This document shows, piece after piece, positions 55,784 to 64,000 of a stretch of DNA of 64,000 bases; position 1 is the stretch's first letter, and every line of letters begins with the position of its first letter. Under the pieces are notes generated by a model, which was not told where the DNA came from, did no database searches, and worked only from the letters and a program-made list of their open reading frames with translations. The position numbers and the translations under genes are program-made. This stretch comes from Haemophilus sp. CCUG 60358 (GTDB lineage: Bacteria > Pseudomonadota > Gammaproteobacteria > Enterobacterales > Pasteurellaceae): positions 186,001 to 250,000 of the forward strand of contig NZ_LZOZ01000014.1 in assembly GCF_001679485.1 (NCBI RefSeq), in the 5' to 3' direction.

Positions 55784-57895
55784 ATGGCAATTCAGGGGCT
55801 TGAGTACATCATCAGCTTAAATGATCAGCTTTCCGCACCACTTAAAGGCGTGATGAAAACCATTGATGATTTAGGCAAACGTGGTGAAGATGCGATGCGC
55901 CGAATTGGTTTAGGCGCAGCAGGTGTTATCGCCACGGGTGCAGCGATGAAAAACGCCCTAGATCCTGCCATTGATTTTACGCGTGCATTGAATGAAGTTA
56001 AAGCCACTGGGCGAGATCAAACGGGTTTAGATAAAATCACTGATTTCGCCCTTGATTTTTCCGCCACTTATGGGGGCGCAGCAACGGACGTAGTGAATTC
56101 TACAAATGAAATTGCGCGCGCCATTGATGGTTTAAATGACAGTGAACTCATCGCCTTTTCCAGAGGGTCTAACATCCTTGCAAAAGCCACTGGATCAGAT
56201 GTTAAAGCCATGGGGTCGTATATTTCCCAGCTATACGGAATTTTTGGTGATGAGGCGGCCAAAATTGGTAAAGAAAAATGGGTTGAACAAATTTCAGCAC
56301 AAGCCACTGTGACTGCGAATAAATTCAAGTCATCTGGCGAATCATTAATGCAGGCTTACACAAATTTAGGTTCGTCAGCGAAAGACCACGGCATTAAAAC
56401 TGCAGAGCAATTTGCCGTTATTGGTAACTTGCAAAATGTATTTGAAGGCGGATTGGCCGGTACAAAATACGCTGCCTTTTTAAGTGGCGCGGTAAAAGCA
56501 CAATCAAAACTGGGTTTATCTTTCCTCGATTCTCAAGGCAAGATGTTGCCTATGATTGATATTTTGGAAAAAATCAAAGGCAAGTATGGTGAGTTAAATT
56601 CCGAAAATCTTTATGAACTGCAAAAAGCCTTCGGTACGAAAGAGGCGGCACAAGTGATCAACAATCTTCTACCGAAGATTGATTCACTCAAAGCGGATAT
56701 TGCAGAAATCGACAAAATGAAAACCCTTGATGATGCCATGGCTATATCAAAAACTGTGACAGATTCGTGGATGCGTTTTCAGGCTATTTTTCAAAACATT
56801 AAAATTGCCATTGGCACACAGATTCTTGCAAAACTTGAGCCTGTGATGAATCGTCTTGCTGACATGGGGCAAGAATTTACAAATTGGTTGCGGACTTACA
56901 AGAATATTGCCCGTTGGATTGGCTATGCCGTGGGGGCATTAATTGGATTCACCGGTTTAACAGCCGCACTTACCTTGATGAGTGGTATTGTTTCGGCAAT
57001 TGGTGTGGCATTTTCTTTCTTAGTCAGCCCAGTTATGTTAGTCGTAAGTGCTGTGATTGGGTTAGGTATTGTAATTTATAAATTCCGTTCTCAATTTATG
57101 GCATTTATAGCTGGCTTTATCGAAGGATTTAAAATGGCTGGCGTATCTTTCGCGCCGTTGTTTTCTGCCTTTGAGATTGTATGGAGTGCATTGCAACGCA
57201 TCGGCTCAACTATTGGGCAAATTATTGGCTTATTCGGTAGTGCATCCGATTCGGCATATAGTTTCCAACAATTCGGCGTAGATATGGGCTATGCGTTAGG
57301 TACCGTATTTAATATCGTGCTTAATGCCGTGGAATTAGTCGCTCGTTCCTTCGGGTTTATGGCAGATGTGTTTGCTATTTCTATCGGTGCAATGATTGAC
57401 GGATGGAATGCGATAACCGCACTTTGGGACAGTAACAAACCAATTGAAAGTTTCTTAAATATCGCATCGGAGTTGGGAAAGATTTTCTCAAGAGCTTTTA
57501 AAGGTATTGTAAATGCATTTACGGATGTCATTAATTTCATTATTGAAAAAGCGAACAATTTGCCAGGTATCAATATTCCGTTGATCCCTAAATGGGAAGA
57601 CAGCGCTTTACCAATGAAGGGTAGTGCGACAGCTGTCGGTGCATCAATCGGTGCGCAAGCGTTACAAATGCAAAATCAAATTGGGACGTTGAATACCACA
57701 TCGCCAAAATTTGAATTGAGCGAGCAAACGAAACCGCAATTTACCAAAATGCCAAGCGGATCGGTCAGCAAAGCTATTACACAAAACCAACAAACCACGA
57801 AAACGATTAATTACGGCGGTGTCACCATCAATAGCAATGATGGAAATAAAGTATGGCAAGAAATGCGCAATCGTGAACAGTTGGCCGCGGGGTGA
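55784..57895 (+). CDS. Tape measure protein
   Basis: Sets tail length and is ejected with the DNA. The 703-residue protein has a TP901-like N-terminal domain (LEYIISLNDQLSAPLKGVMKTIDDLGKRGEDAMRRIG in part), two or more hydrophobic segments around 370-430 (GYAVGALIGFTGLTAALTLM; VSPVMLVVSAVIGLGIVIY) and an Asn/Gln/Thr-rich C terminus. Starts 9 bp after the frameshifted chaperone frame. Confidence 0.93.
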   Translation: MAIQGLEYIISLNDQLSAPLKGVMKTIDDLGKRGEDAMRRIGLGAAGVIATGAAMKNALDPAIDFTRALNEVKATGRDQTGLDKITDFALDFSATYGGAATDVVNSTNEIARAIDGLNDSELIAFSRGSNILAKATGSDVKAMGSYISQLYGIFGDEAAKIGKEKWVEQISAQATVTANKFKSSGESLMQAYTNLGSSAKDHGIKTAEQFAVIGNLQNVFEGGLAGTKYAAFLSGAVKAQSKLGLSFLDSQGKMLPMIDILEKIKGKYGELNSENLYELQKAFGTKEAAQVINNLLPKIDSLKADIAEIDKMKTLDDAMAISKTVTDSWMRFQAIFQNIKIAIGTQILAKLEPVMNRLADMGQEFTNWLRTYKNIARWIGYAVGALIGFTGLTAALTLMSGIVSAIGVAFSFLVSPVMLVVSAVIGLGIVIYKFRSQFMAFIAGFIEGFKMAGVSFAPLFSAFEIVWSALQRIGSTIGQIIGLFGSASDSAYSFQQFGVDMGYALGTVFNIVLNAVELVARSFGFMADVFAISIGAMIDGWNAITALWDSNKPIESFLNIASELGKIFSRAFKGIVNAFTDVINFIIEKANNLPGINIPLIPKWEDSALPMKGSATAVGASIGAQALQMQNQIGTLNTTSPKFELSEQTKPQFTKMPSGSVSKAITQNQQTTKTINYGGVTINSNDGNKVWQEMRNREQLAAG

Positions 57896-57898
57896 TAA

Positions 57899-58234
57899 AT
57901 GGAAAAGCTTTATCTTGATTTATTGATTACAGGAGAAGACATTACGCTAGATAGCGGCAATCAGCCGTTAATTTGCGATAACCGAATATCTATTGCGCAA
58001 GATATTAAACACGCCATTTTAGAAAGTGGATTGGCGACACAACTTATCGCAGAGCGTTCGCGCATTTTACGTCGCGATATTATTTTGCAAATGGTGTTAT
58101 TGGTTGAAGAAGATGTGCGCTTGATTCCAGGTACCGTTTCCATTAGCGAAGAACGTTTAGGACAGTTATTTATTACCGCTGAAACTTATGAATTTGGGCG
58201 ACTTGATGAATTGGAGTTACGTTTAAATGAGTGA
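57899..58234 (+). CDS. Baseplate protein of the DUF2590 type
   Basis: 111 residues, acidic (LLITGEDITLDSGNQPLICDNRISIAQDIKHAILESG in part; EERLGQLFITAETYEFGRLDELELRL). In position it corresponds to gpW/gp25-like baseplate wedge proteins, and the short alpha/beta fold is compatible. Overlaps the baseplate J gene by 8 bp. Confidence 0.8.
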   Translation: MEKLYLDLLITGEDITLDSGNQPLICDNRISIAQDIKHAILESGLATQLIAERSRILRRDIILQMVLLVEEDVRLIPGTVSISEERLGQLFITAETYEFGRLDELELRLNE

Positions 58235-59396
58235 AAATTTTAAACAAATGTTAGCTGAAAGCGGATTGCCCACAGAAGAAACGCAAATCCGTCAAGAATT
58301 TGAACGCTTAACCGCAGAAGAAGGATTGATTACTAACACAAGCAGAATGAGTCCATTCTGGCGATTAATCACTGCCATTGCTGTTAAGCCTGTGAAGTGG
58401 CTGACAGATCATTTAATCGCTGAAATTCTTCCGAATTTATTTGTAAAAACTGCAAAAGATAGTTGGTTACAAATTCAAGCGTGGGCAGTGGGTTTAGATT
58501 TTAAAGCAGCAACAAAAGCAGAAGGGGTTGTGCATTTTACAAAAGAAAGCGATGTGACCGATCTTACCATTAAAGCAGGCACAGTGATTCAAACGGAACG
58601 TATTAATGATGTGATTTTCCGTTTGATGGTGACGAAAGATACCCTTATTCCTAAAGGTGTGTTGCGTGCGCCAGTGCCAGTAATCGCAGAGCAGGCTGGC
58701 GCAAATTTCAATTTGGCTGCAGGTTATTACCGTATTTTGCCAGAATCTATCGCAGGGGTAAGTGCGGTAGAAAATTTAGAAAATTGGCTCACCTCACCAG
58801 GCGCAGATCGTGAAACAAATGACGAGTTACGAGAACGCTATCGTACGCAGTTTTCCAGCGTTGGACAGCATCATATTGACAGCGTTTACAAAGGCATGAT
58901 CGCCAAAGTTGCCGCCTTATCGGTGGACAGAATTTATTTTAAACACGATGCGCCACGTGGGCCAGGTACGGCAAACGCTTATTTGTTATTAGACACAGGC
59001 GTAACCAGTCAGCCCTTTATTGATAAAGTCAATCGACATGTGCGTGATGAGGGTTTTCACGGCCACGGTGATGATTTGATTTGCTACGCCATGCCGGAAA
59101 CTAAACATAATTTAACGTGCGCCATTTACTTCCAACCATCTATTTTTGTCGGCGATGTGCGTAAACAAGAAATCGTGCAACAAGTGGAAAATATGATCCG
59201 CTGCGCATTTCGCGAAAATAATAATTATGGTGTAACAAGGACTTACCCTTTTAGCCGTTTTAGCTGGTCGAAATTAGGCGAGGAAATCCACGACAAGATC
59301 AGCGAAATTTCCTCTATCGTGTGGGGGCAAAGTGACATTCAAAGCGATTTATCTATTCCGCGTATTCAGCAGTTATCTGTCACAGTCCAAAAGTAA
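58227..59396 (+). CDS. Baseplate J-like protein
   Basis: Part of the baseplate wedge (P2 gpJ / T4 gp47 family). 389 residues with the family core (QAWAVGLDFKAATKAEGVVHFT; AGTVIQTERINDVIFRLMVTKD; TNDELRERYRTQFSSVGQHH; DAPRGPGTANAYLLLDT). Confidence 0.92.
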   Translation: MSENFKQMLAESGLPTEETQIRQEFERLTAEEGLITNTSRMSPFWRLITAIAVKPVKWLTDHLIAEILPNLFVKTAKDSWLQIQAWAVGLDFKAATKAEGVVHFTKESDVTDLTIKAGTVIQTERINDVIFRLMVTKDTLIPKGVLRAPVPVIAEQAGANFNLAAGYYRILPESIAGVSAVENLENWLTSPGADRETNDELRERYRTQFSSVGQHHIDSVYKGMIAKVAALSVDRIYFKHDAPRGPGTANAYLLLDTGVTSQPFIDKVNRHVRDEGFHGHGDDLICYAMPETKHNLTCAIYFQPSIFVGDVRKQEIVQQVENMIRCAFRENNNYGVTRTYPFSRFSWSKLGEEIHDKISEISSIVWGQSDIQSDLSIPRIQQLSVTVQK

Positions 59397-59405
59397 GGGG
59401 CAAAA

Positions 59406-59930
59406 ATGAAAATAAAATTGCCCTTCTGGATGGATAAAGGTGAACTTAACAAAGTCGCCGTGCTGTTTGGCAAATGGTGGGATTACGTTTTAAGTGCGGT
59501 CAAATTTCCTTTCAATATTTTAGATGAAGAACACTGCAGTGAACGCATTTTAAATTTAATCGCCTATCAACGCGACGTAGAACGATTTGAGGGCGAGCCG
59601 TTAGAACTCTTCCGCAAGCGTGTGAAATATGCCTTTTTAAATGCGAAAGATGCGGGCAGTAAAGCGGGCTTTATCCGCATTTTTGAACGCTTAGGCATTG
59701 GCTACGTAGAAATTGAAGAACGGTTCGATAGGGAAAATTGGGATGTGATCAAAATTCGAATCAGTGATTCCCAGTTAGCGAAGAAAACAGAATTACTCAA
59801 TTTGATCATTCGAAAATATGGCCGCACTTGTCGCCGTTACACCTTTGAAGTGATTACGAAAGAAAGCGTGACGATTCACCATGGCGAATTTAATCACGAT
59901 TATCAAAGTTTTTATGTAAAAGTAAACTGA
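59406..59930 (+). CDS. Tail protein I-like baseplate protein
   Basis: 174 residues following gpJ, in the place of P2 gpI. It begins [28 protein letters not shown]; the part [48 protein letters not shown] (about 60-107) resembles phage tail I proteins that join baseplate and fibre. Confidence 0.82.
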   Translation: MKIKLPFWMDKGELNKVAVLFGKWWDYVLSAVKFPFNILDEEHCSERILNLIAYQRDVERFEGEPLELFRKRVKYAFLNAKDAGSKAGFIRIFERLGIGYVEIEERFDRENWDVIKIRISDSQLAKKTELLNLIIRKYGRTCRRYTFEVITKESVTIHHGEFNHDYQSFYVKVN

Positions 59931-59956
59931 TAATAACAACAATAAGAGGTTTATTT

Positions 59957-62194
59957 ATGGCTAGTTTAATTACGCCACAATTTGAACGCTACGTTGCAGA
60001 ACAAACTATTGCACGTGGCACAGTGCAGTTTGATGAATTTATTTTCGCCAATATTCCAGGGTTAAATGAGAACAATCTTGCGCAATATCTCACTATGCCA
60101 ACATCGGCACAAATTGTACACCGCCAAGCGGTATCACAAAGTGGCGTGATTAATGAAAATGCCGTTGTGTATTCGGTGACGATTGGAACAGAAGTAGGCG
60201 ATTTTGATTTTAATTTCATCGGTTTGATCAATAAATCAAAAAATATGCTTGCCGTTGCCGTACAAACTGCACCGGTGAAAAAAACACGCAATAAAAATGC
60301 CGTGCAAGGCAACAGCATTACGCGCAACATCCTTTTGGAGTTTTCAGGTGCAAAAGCCTTAACCGGCATTAATGTGAACGCAAACACATGGCAAATTGAT
60401 TTTACTGTGCGCTTACATGGACTTGATGAAAAAATCCGTTTAACCAATCGTGATCTGTATGGCAGAGCAGTATTTTTCGATGATAGTTTTCTGGTTAAAC
60501 GTAAAACAGGCAATCAATTTACTATTCAACCAGGCAATGCTTATGTTGAAGGTGTTCGTATGGATTTATCCGTACTTTATAACCTCACAGCAAACAATTT
60601 GCCATGTTCAGTTTACGCCGATCTAGTGCATCATTGCACCGTAACGGGAGAATACCAAACCGAAATTAAGTATCTCACGCAATCAAAAGCGGATTATGTA
60701 GATACTGCAAGCCGCCAACATTATGTACAAATTCTGGCGGATATTGACAGCCAAGGCAATGTGACAGATCGCCGCTTGCTTTCGCCGTTTTTGGGTATGA
60801 ATCCGCTTACATTAGATGACACAACCGAAAATACCAAAGATAAACGGGGTCATACGCACAAGTTACCTATCGCAAGTTTAGTTAAAAAGGGGATTGTAAA
60901 ATTATTTTCAGGCTATGATTCAGATGCCGAAGATATGGCTGCAACCCCGAAAGCAATTAAAGGCTTAAAAGCATTAATTGATGCAATTACGCGTAATTTG
61001 GGTAATTACATTCCAAACAGTAAAAAATCCTCTGCGGTAAATAGTAATAGTGCAGAAACCGTCGCAACCAGTGCAGCGGCCAAAACCGCTTATGATAAAG
61101 GTGCGGAAGCCAAAACGGCAGCGGATAAAGCAAACCAAAATGCTGAAGGTCGAGTACCGAAAACAGGTGACACTACTATAAACGGTACATTGAGGGCTAA
61201 AAATATATCTGGGGGATGGAGCGCTTATCAATTTGAGACATCACAGGGTTATTGGCAGTTAGAGGCACACCCAAATTCGCACGAAGCGGCTAATCGTCGT
61301 TTTAATATGATGTTTATCCCTAATATAGGCGATCGTGTCTATCTATCATTCCCCGCACTAGGAAATAACGGCGAAGTTGTTGCCTATCAAAGCTGGGCGA
61401 TAAATAAAGCTGGTGATTCTATGACTGGCATTTTGTATTCCGTCGGCATCTCATCTAAACATTATGGGTATGGTAACTATGCTAATCAATATACCAGCGG
61501 CGCACCGTTTTTAGTTAATGCCGAGGGATCTCAAGATCGTGATACATATCATCCATTTGTTAAAGGGTTGGTGCGGTCAAAAGGACGTTATGGCGCTGGA
61601 TTTTCGTTCGGTTACACGACCAAGCAAGGCGCTGGCGATGGATTCGGCAGAGGGATAATTAACCTTATCGAAGATAATGGGACAAGTAAAAACTGGAGCT
61701 TCGAACACAGTGGAGATTTTGTCTCGCCAGGAGACGTAAAAACATCATTGGGGAAATCTTTAAATAATGCAATCTACAAAGATGAAGGAACTCATGACAT
61801 TGCACTATCTTGGGTTTCAGATGGATTAAAAGTCCGTCTAGATAAAACTGATTTGGGGCGAGTCGCCTTTAAACATGATATAGCTAAGGAGCAACTTGTC
61901 TGGCAAGGTGAAATGCGTAATGAGCTCACCGTGACTTTACCTGTTGATAGAGGAATCCTTTTTGTCTGTGTTACAAAATCATGGGGGGCAGGAACTATCG
62001 TTGATATGTGGTTATCTGCACCGATAGAACATTGTAATAATACACGAATAGGTGACCAAGATGCAGGTGGCTCAGCAGGTGACTATAACTTTTCTATGGC
62101 GATTAAATTAACCAGAAATGGAAGAAATTTAACCCTTACACCAGAAAATGCAAGGAAGCCTATTATTAAGAAAATTGTAGTAGTGGGGGCCTAA
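59957..62194 (+). CDS. Tail fibre protein
   Basis: Receptor-binding fibre of 745 residues. The N terminus (SLITPQFERYVAEQTIARGTVQFDEFIFANIPGL in part, about 2-35) is the phage tail-collar fibre domain that attaches to the baseplate; around 325-400 is an Ala/Lys-rich helical stretch (KTAYDKGAEAKTAADKANQNAEGRV in part); the rest to 745 is a beta-rich tip, Gly- and Asn-rich. The tip is the part expected to vary between phages and to set host range. Confidence 0.93.
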   Translation: MASLITPQFERYVAEQTIARGTVQFDEFIFANIPGLNENNLAQYLTMPTSAQIVHRQAVSQSGVINENAVVYSVTIGTEVGDFDFNFIGLINKSKNMLAVAVQTAPVKKTRNKNAVQGNSITRNILLEFSGAKALTGINVNANTWQIDFTVRLHGLDEKIRLTNRDLYGRAVFFDDSFLVKRKTGNQFTIQPGNAYVEGVRMDLSVLYNLTANNLPCSVYADLVHHCTVTGEYQTEIKYLTQSKADYVDTASRQHYVQILADIDSQGNVTDRRLLSPFLGMNPLTLDDTTENTKDKRGHTHKLPIASLVKKGIVKLFSGYDSDAEDMAATPKAIKGLKALIDAITRNLGNYIPNSKKSSAVNSNSAETVATSAAAKTAYDKGAEAKTAADKANQNAEGRVPKTGDTTINGTLRAKNISGGWSAYQFETSQGYWQLEAHPNSHEAANRRFNMMFIPNIGDRVYLSFPALGNNGEVVAYQSWAINKAGDSMTGILYSVGISSKHYGYGNYANQYTSGAPFLVNAEGSQDRDTYHPFVKGLVRSKGRYGAGFSFGYTTKQGAGDGFGRGIINLIEDNGTSKNWSFEHSGDFVSPGDVKTSLGKSLNNAIYKDEGTHDIALSWVSDGLKVRLDKTDLGRVAFKHDIAKEQLVWQGEMRNELTVTLPVDRGILFVCVTKSWGAGTIVDMWLSAPIEHCNNTRIGDQDAGGSAGDYNFSMAIKLTRNGRNLTLTPENARKPIIKKIVVVGA

Positions 62195-62794
62195 ATGAAA
62201 GCTTGGTTTTTAAAGACTGATATTAGTCAATATGTGATTTTTCCAGAACCGGAAGATAAAACAAAATATCACGAAATTGAAATAGCAAATATCGAGGAAT
62301 TGATAAATAAAAAATTAGTTAAGAGCAATGGCAAAATGATTTTAGTCAATGCTCCAGAGAGCGAGTTTTATGAGTGGAATGGAAAAGATTGGGAAATTCC
62401 TCAAGAAAAACTGACCGTACTTTTTACACAACAAAAAGAAGGCTTACTCAATAAGTTAGCGGACAAAGCTGACCAACTTAAAAATAGCCTACTGGCAGGG
62501 TATCCACAGACGGAAATTGAAAGTTTTTACCGTCAAGAAAAAGAGGCTCTCGCATGGCAAGCCGACCACAACACCCCTACACCGATGCTTTCACAAATTG
62601 CTCGTGTACGTGGTGTACCACTGGATATGCTAATTAGCAAAGTGATTGAAAAATCCGCTCAGTTTGCTGTGGCGATTGGAATCATTATTGGGCAACGTCA
62701 GGCATTTGAAGACCGCTTGGTCGCTTTAAAAACGCCCGATGATTTAACCGCACTTGAACAGGAGATTGAACAATGGCAATTCCAAACAAATTAA
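62195..62794 (+). CDS. Tail fibre assembly-like protein
   Basis: 199 residues, directly after the fibre stop. The first part (MKAWFLKTDISQYVIFPEP) and ESEFYEWNGKDWEIPQEKL (about 65-86) resemble fibre assembly chaperones; the second half is a long helical domain (AWQADHNTPTPMLSQIARVRGVPLDMLISKVIEK...), as in DUF4376-type proteins. Overlaps the next gene. Confidence 0.78.
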   Translation: MKAWFLKTDISQYVIFPEPEDKTKYHEIEIANIEELINKKLVKSNGKMILVNAPESEFYEWNGKDWEIPQEKLTVLFTQQKEGLLNKLADKADQLKNSLLAGYPQTEIESFYRQEKEALAWQADHNTPTPMLSQIARVRGVPLDMLISKVIEKSAQFAVAIGIIIGQRQAFEDRLVALKTPDDLTALEQEIEQWQFQTN

Positions 62795-63051
62795 AACGCT
62801 ATGGCTATCACGTGGTCATTGCCATAGACCAACTGTTTAACGCCTTAACAGGTGGCGCAGCAGATGAAACTCTTTCCAGCCGCACTTATCGAGGCGCGGT
62901 ATTCGCGGAAAACCCGAAAAAACGCTGGCGTGTGTTGTATCGTGTCATCAACGGCATTTTTTTTGACCGCAATCACTGTAAAATGGCCTATGAAAGCGAG
63001 ATTTCAGGCAAACAACATGATGAACGCTTTAAGGCGGTGCAGCGTGGGTGA
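62773..63051 (+). CDS. Conserved-looking phage protein after the fibre genes
   Basis: 92 residues, basic: LKRYGYHVVIAIDQLFNALTGGAADETLSSRTYRGAVF and RVINGIFFDRNHCKMAYESE in two parts. The arrangement GYHVVIAIDQLFNALTGG...TYRG occurs in proteins of other phages, but I know no function. Starts inside the preceding gene's end and overlaps the next start by 8 bp. Confidence 0.7.
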   Translation: MAIPNKLKRYGYHVVIAIDQLFNALTGGAADETLSSRTYRGAVFAENPKKRWRVLYRVINGIFFDRNHCKMAYESEISGKQHDERFKAVQRG

Positions 63052-63385
63052 GATTATTTTTAACTGGATTCGCGGCGATGACGAAGCAGAAACCCTCGTT
63101 TTTACTGAAGAAAACGGCGAACCCTTAGATTTTACAGGCAGTCGGTTTGATTGCGATATCGTGCCCTTATGGAGTGCAAGCGAGAAGATTCATCTATCGA
63201 CGGACAACCAAGGCATTCTTATCAGTGGAAATGAAGTCAGCCTCATTATCGCCCATGAACAGACAGAAAATGTAACGTGGAAAGAGGCAAGATTTGACCT
63301 GCAACAAACCACGCCAGACGGCAAAATTAAAACGTGGTGTAACGGCAAAGTGCGGTTACAACACGATATTACGCGGAGAGTATGA
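63044..63385 (+). CDS. Phage structural-block protein, function unknown
   Basis: 113 residues if started at the GTG at 63044 (AAGG 10-13 bases upstream): GEIIFNWIRGDDEAETLVFTEENGEPLDFTGSRFDCDIVP in part. A beta-rich small domain resembling BppU-like N-terminal or tail-associated modules, though I cannot assign it. Upstream in-frame ATGs near 63017 are an alternative start. Overlaps the next gene by 4 bp (ATGA). Confidence 0.65.
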   Translation: MGEIIFNWIRGDDEAETLVFTEENGEPLDFTGSRFDCDIVPLWSASEKIHLSTDNQGILISGNEVSLIIAHEQTENVTWKEARFDLQQTTPDGKIKTWCNGKVRLQHDITRRV

Positions 63386-63537
63386 TGCAAACTATCCAAG
63401 TAAAACCCAAACAAACCGTGCAAATCCAGGTTAAGCCTTGTGTAAAGCTGGCAAGCCTTGCACTGTTTGATAAAGCACTTTTAACAATTTACAACCAAGC
63501 TAAAGAGGACTACAAAAATGGAAAAATTAGAAATTAA
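63382..63537 (+). CDS. Small phage protein of 51 residues
   Basis: A short frame MMQTIQVKPKQTVQIQVKPCVKLASLALFDKALL..., coupled to the gene before by ATGA and overlapping the next one by 20 bp. GGAGAG precedes the ATG. Function unknown. Confidence 0.55.
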   Translation: MMQTIQVKPKQTVQIQVKPCVKLASLALFDKALLTIYNQAKEDYKNGKIRN

Positions 63538-63883
63538 CCAACAAGACCAAGCTTTTATCTATCAACTTGGAAAAGACATTGCCCACTTACAAGAGACGGT
63601 GGCAGCCTTACAAGTCTCCGCTACCGCTCAACAGGGGACAAAAACCCAATGGGTGCAGAAAGTGACGTTAAAACCGGGGTCAACCGAATCTCAGATAATA
63701 AATGTGAAAGTTAATCCTGAATTAGTGGGGAAAGGGGGTATGGCATTATTTGCCAACGCTACTATGGAAAACGCCTATTTCAAAGAAATTTACGAAATGC
63801 CTGCGGATGCATCATATTTCCCAATTTATCTCATTGCGTTTGTAGACCCTGCACAGGTGGATTTTGTGAGTGAGGTGGGTTAG
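63518..63883 (+). CDS. Phage protein, function unknown
   Basis: 121 residues: a helical, possibly coiled-coil start (FIYQLGKDIAHLQETVAALQ) and a beta-rich remainder (QWVQKVTLKPGSTESQIINVKV). GAGG lies 8-11 bases before the ATG. No recognised family. Confidence 0.65.
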   Translation: MEKLEINQQDQAFIYQLGKDIAHLQETVAALQVSATAQQGTKTQWVQKVTLKPGSTESQIINVKVNPELVGKGGMALFANATMENAYFKEIYEMPADASYFPIYLIAFVDPAQVDFVSEVG

Positions 63884-63940
63884 AGATTCTTTCATTCTTA
63901 ATTATCATAATATTGAATCATTAATATCGTAGATTTTTAT

Positions 63941-64000
63941 ATGTGGAAACAACAAAAACTAAAATTATCCCCACAGGCAAAAACAACATTACAAAACGCA
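63941..64000 (+). CDS. Start of a phage gene cut by the window edge
   Basis: Twenty codons (MWKQQKLKLSPQAKTTLQNA) from an ATG at 63941 to the right edge, in the same direction as the structural block. Too short to identify. Confidence 0.45.
   Translation, partial: MWKQQKLKLSPQAKTTLQNA

Noticed and set aside
59989..60513. Minus-strand frame of 174 codons opposite the tail fibre gene start
   Set aside because: Cysteine- and serine-rich shadow of the fibre N-terminal domain; no ribosome binding site.

Overview
The window reads as a chromosomal segment of a Haemophilus species. The 9-bp uptake signal AAGTGCGGT and its complement recur throughout, often as inverted pairs that form terminators, and the codon and amino-acid usage is typical of Pasteurellaceae. 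The many genes with clear H. influenzae counterparts sit in an order unlike my recollection of strain Rd, and a glucose-type PTS permease is present, which H. influenzae is known to lack. H. parainfluenzae or a close relative is therefore my best guess (inference).

Layout. (1) 1-6850: galactose module. mglB and mglA (the latter cut by the window edge) and a GalR/GalS repressor are on the minus strand, divergent from galT-galK-galM on the plus strand. Both promoters carry a CRP-type palindrome next to a Gal operator. (2) 6960-7960: a small AT-rich island with two unrecognised, possibly immunity-like genes and broken reading frames. (3) 8049-15289: corC and lnt, then the lipid-transport operon mlaFEDCB with ibaG and murA; yggS converges from the other strand. 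(4) 16140-21153: threonine operon with leader peptide and attenuator (thrL-thrA-thrB-thrC). (5) 21199-27500: ptsG (minus), a phosphopantetheinyl transferase, hflK-hflC and a tri-heme cytochrome c peroxidase. (6) 27557-34444: an eight-gene thiamin salvage and uptake operon on the minus strand, led by a TPP riboswitch: thiZ, thiX, thiY, tenA, thiM, thiD, thiE and an MFS transporter.

(7) 34632 to the right edge: an HP1/S2-type, P2-like temperate prophage inserted in a leucine tRNA gene. The displaced 3' half of that tRNA lies next to the integrase; the other end is outside the window. The lysogeny side (minus) holds int, two accessory genes (a two-helix membrane protein and a BRCT protein) and the CI repressor. 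The early side (plus) holds cox, small genes, the Rep initiator, a small inserted gene, a Dam-type methylase and a HicAB toxin-antitoxin pair. An Ogr/Delta-like zinc-finger activator, the portal and the terminase ATPase lie on the minus strand. Scaffold/protease, capsid, small terminase, head completion, tail sheath and tube, the lysis cassette (holin, endolysin, Rz/Rz1), tail chaperone, tape measure, baseplate, tail fibre and trailing genes lie on the plus strand.

The most notable non-gene signals are: a -1 frameshift site with a 12-bp stem-loop joining two tail-chaperone frames; a well-placed internal start in the scaffold gene that would give a free scaffold protein; a cluster of nested palindromes inside rep that looks like the replication origin; two large inverted repeats between the divergent late genes; three direct-repeat operators next to cI; a plausible antisense reading frame inside an early gene; and the accessory gene pair between int and cI, which is the best candidate here for an undescribed phage-encoded function. 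All functional names come from reading the sequence; no database search was run.
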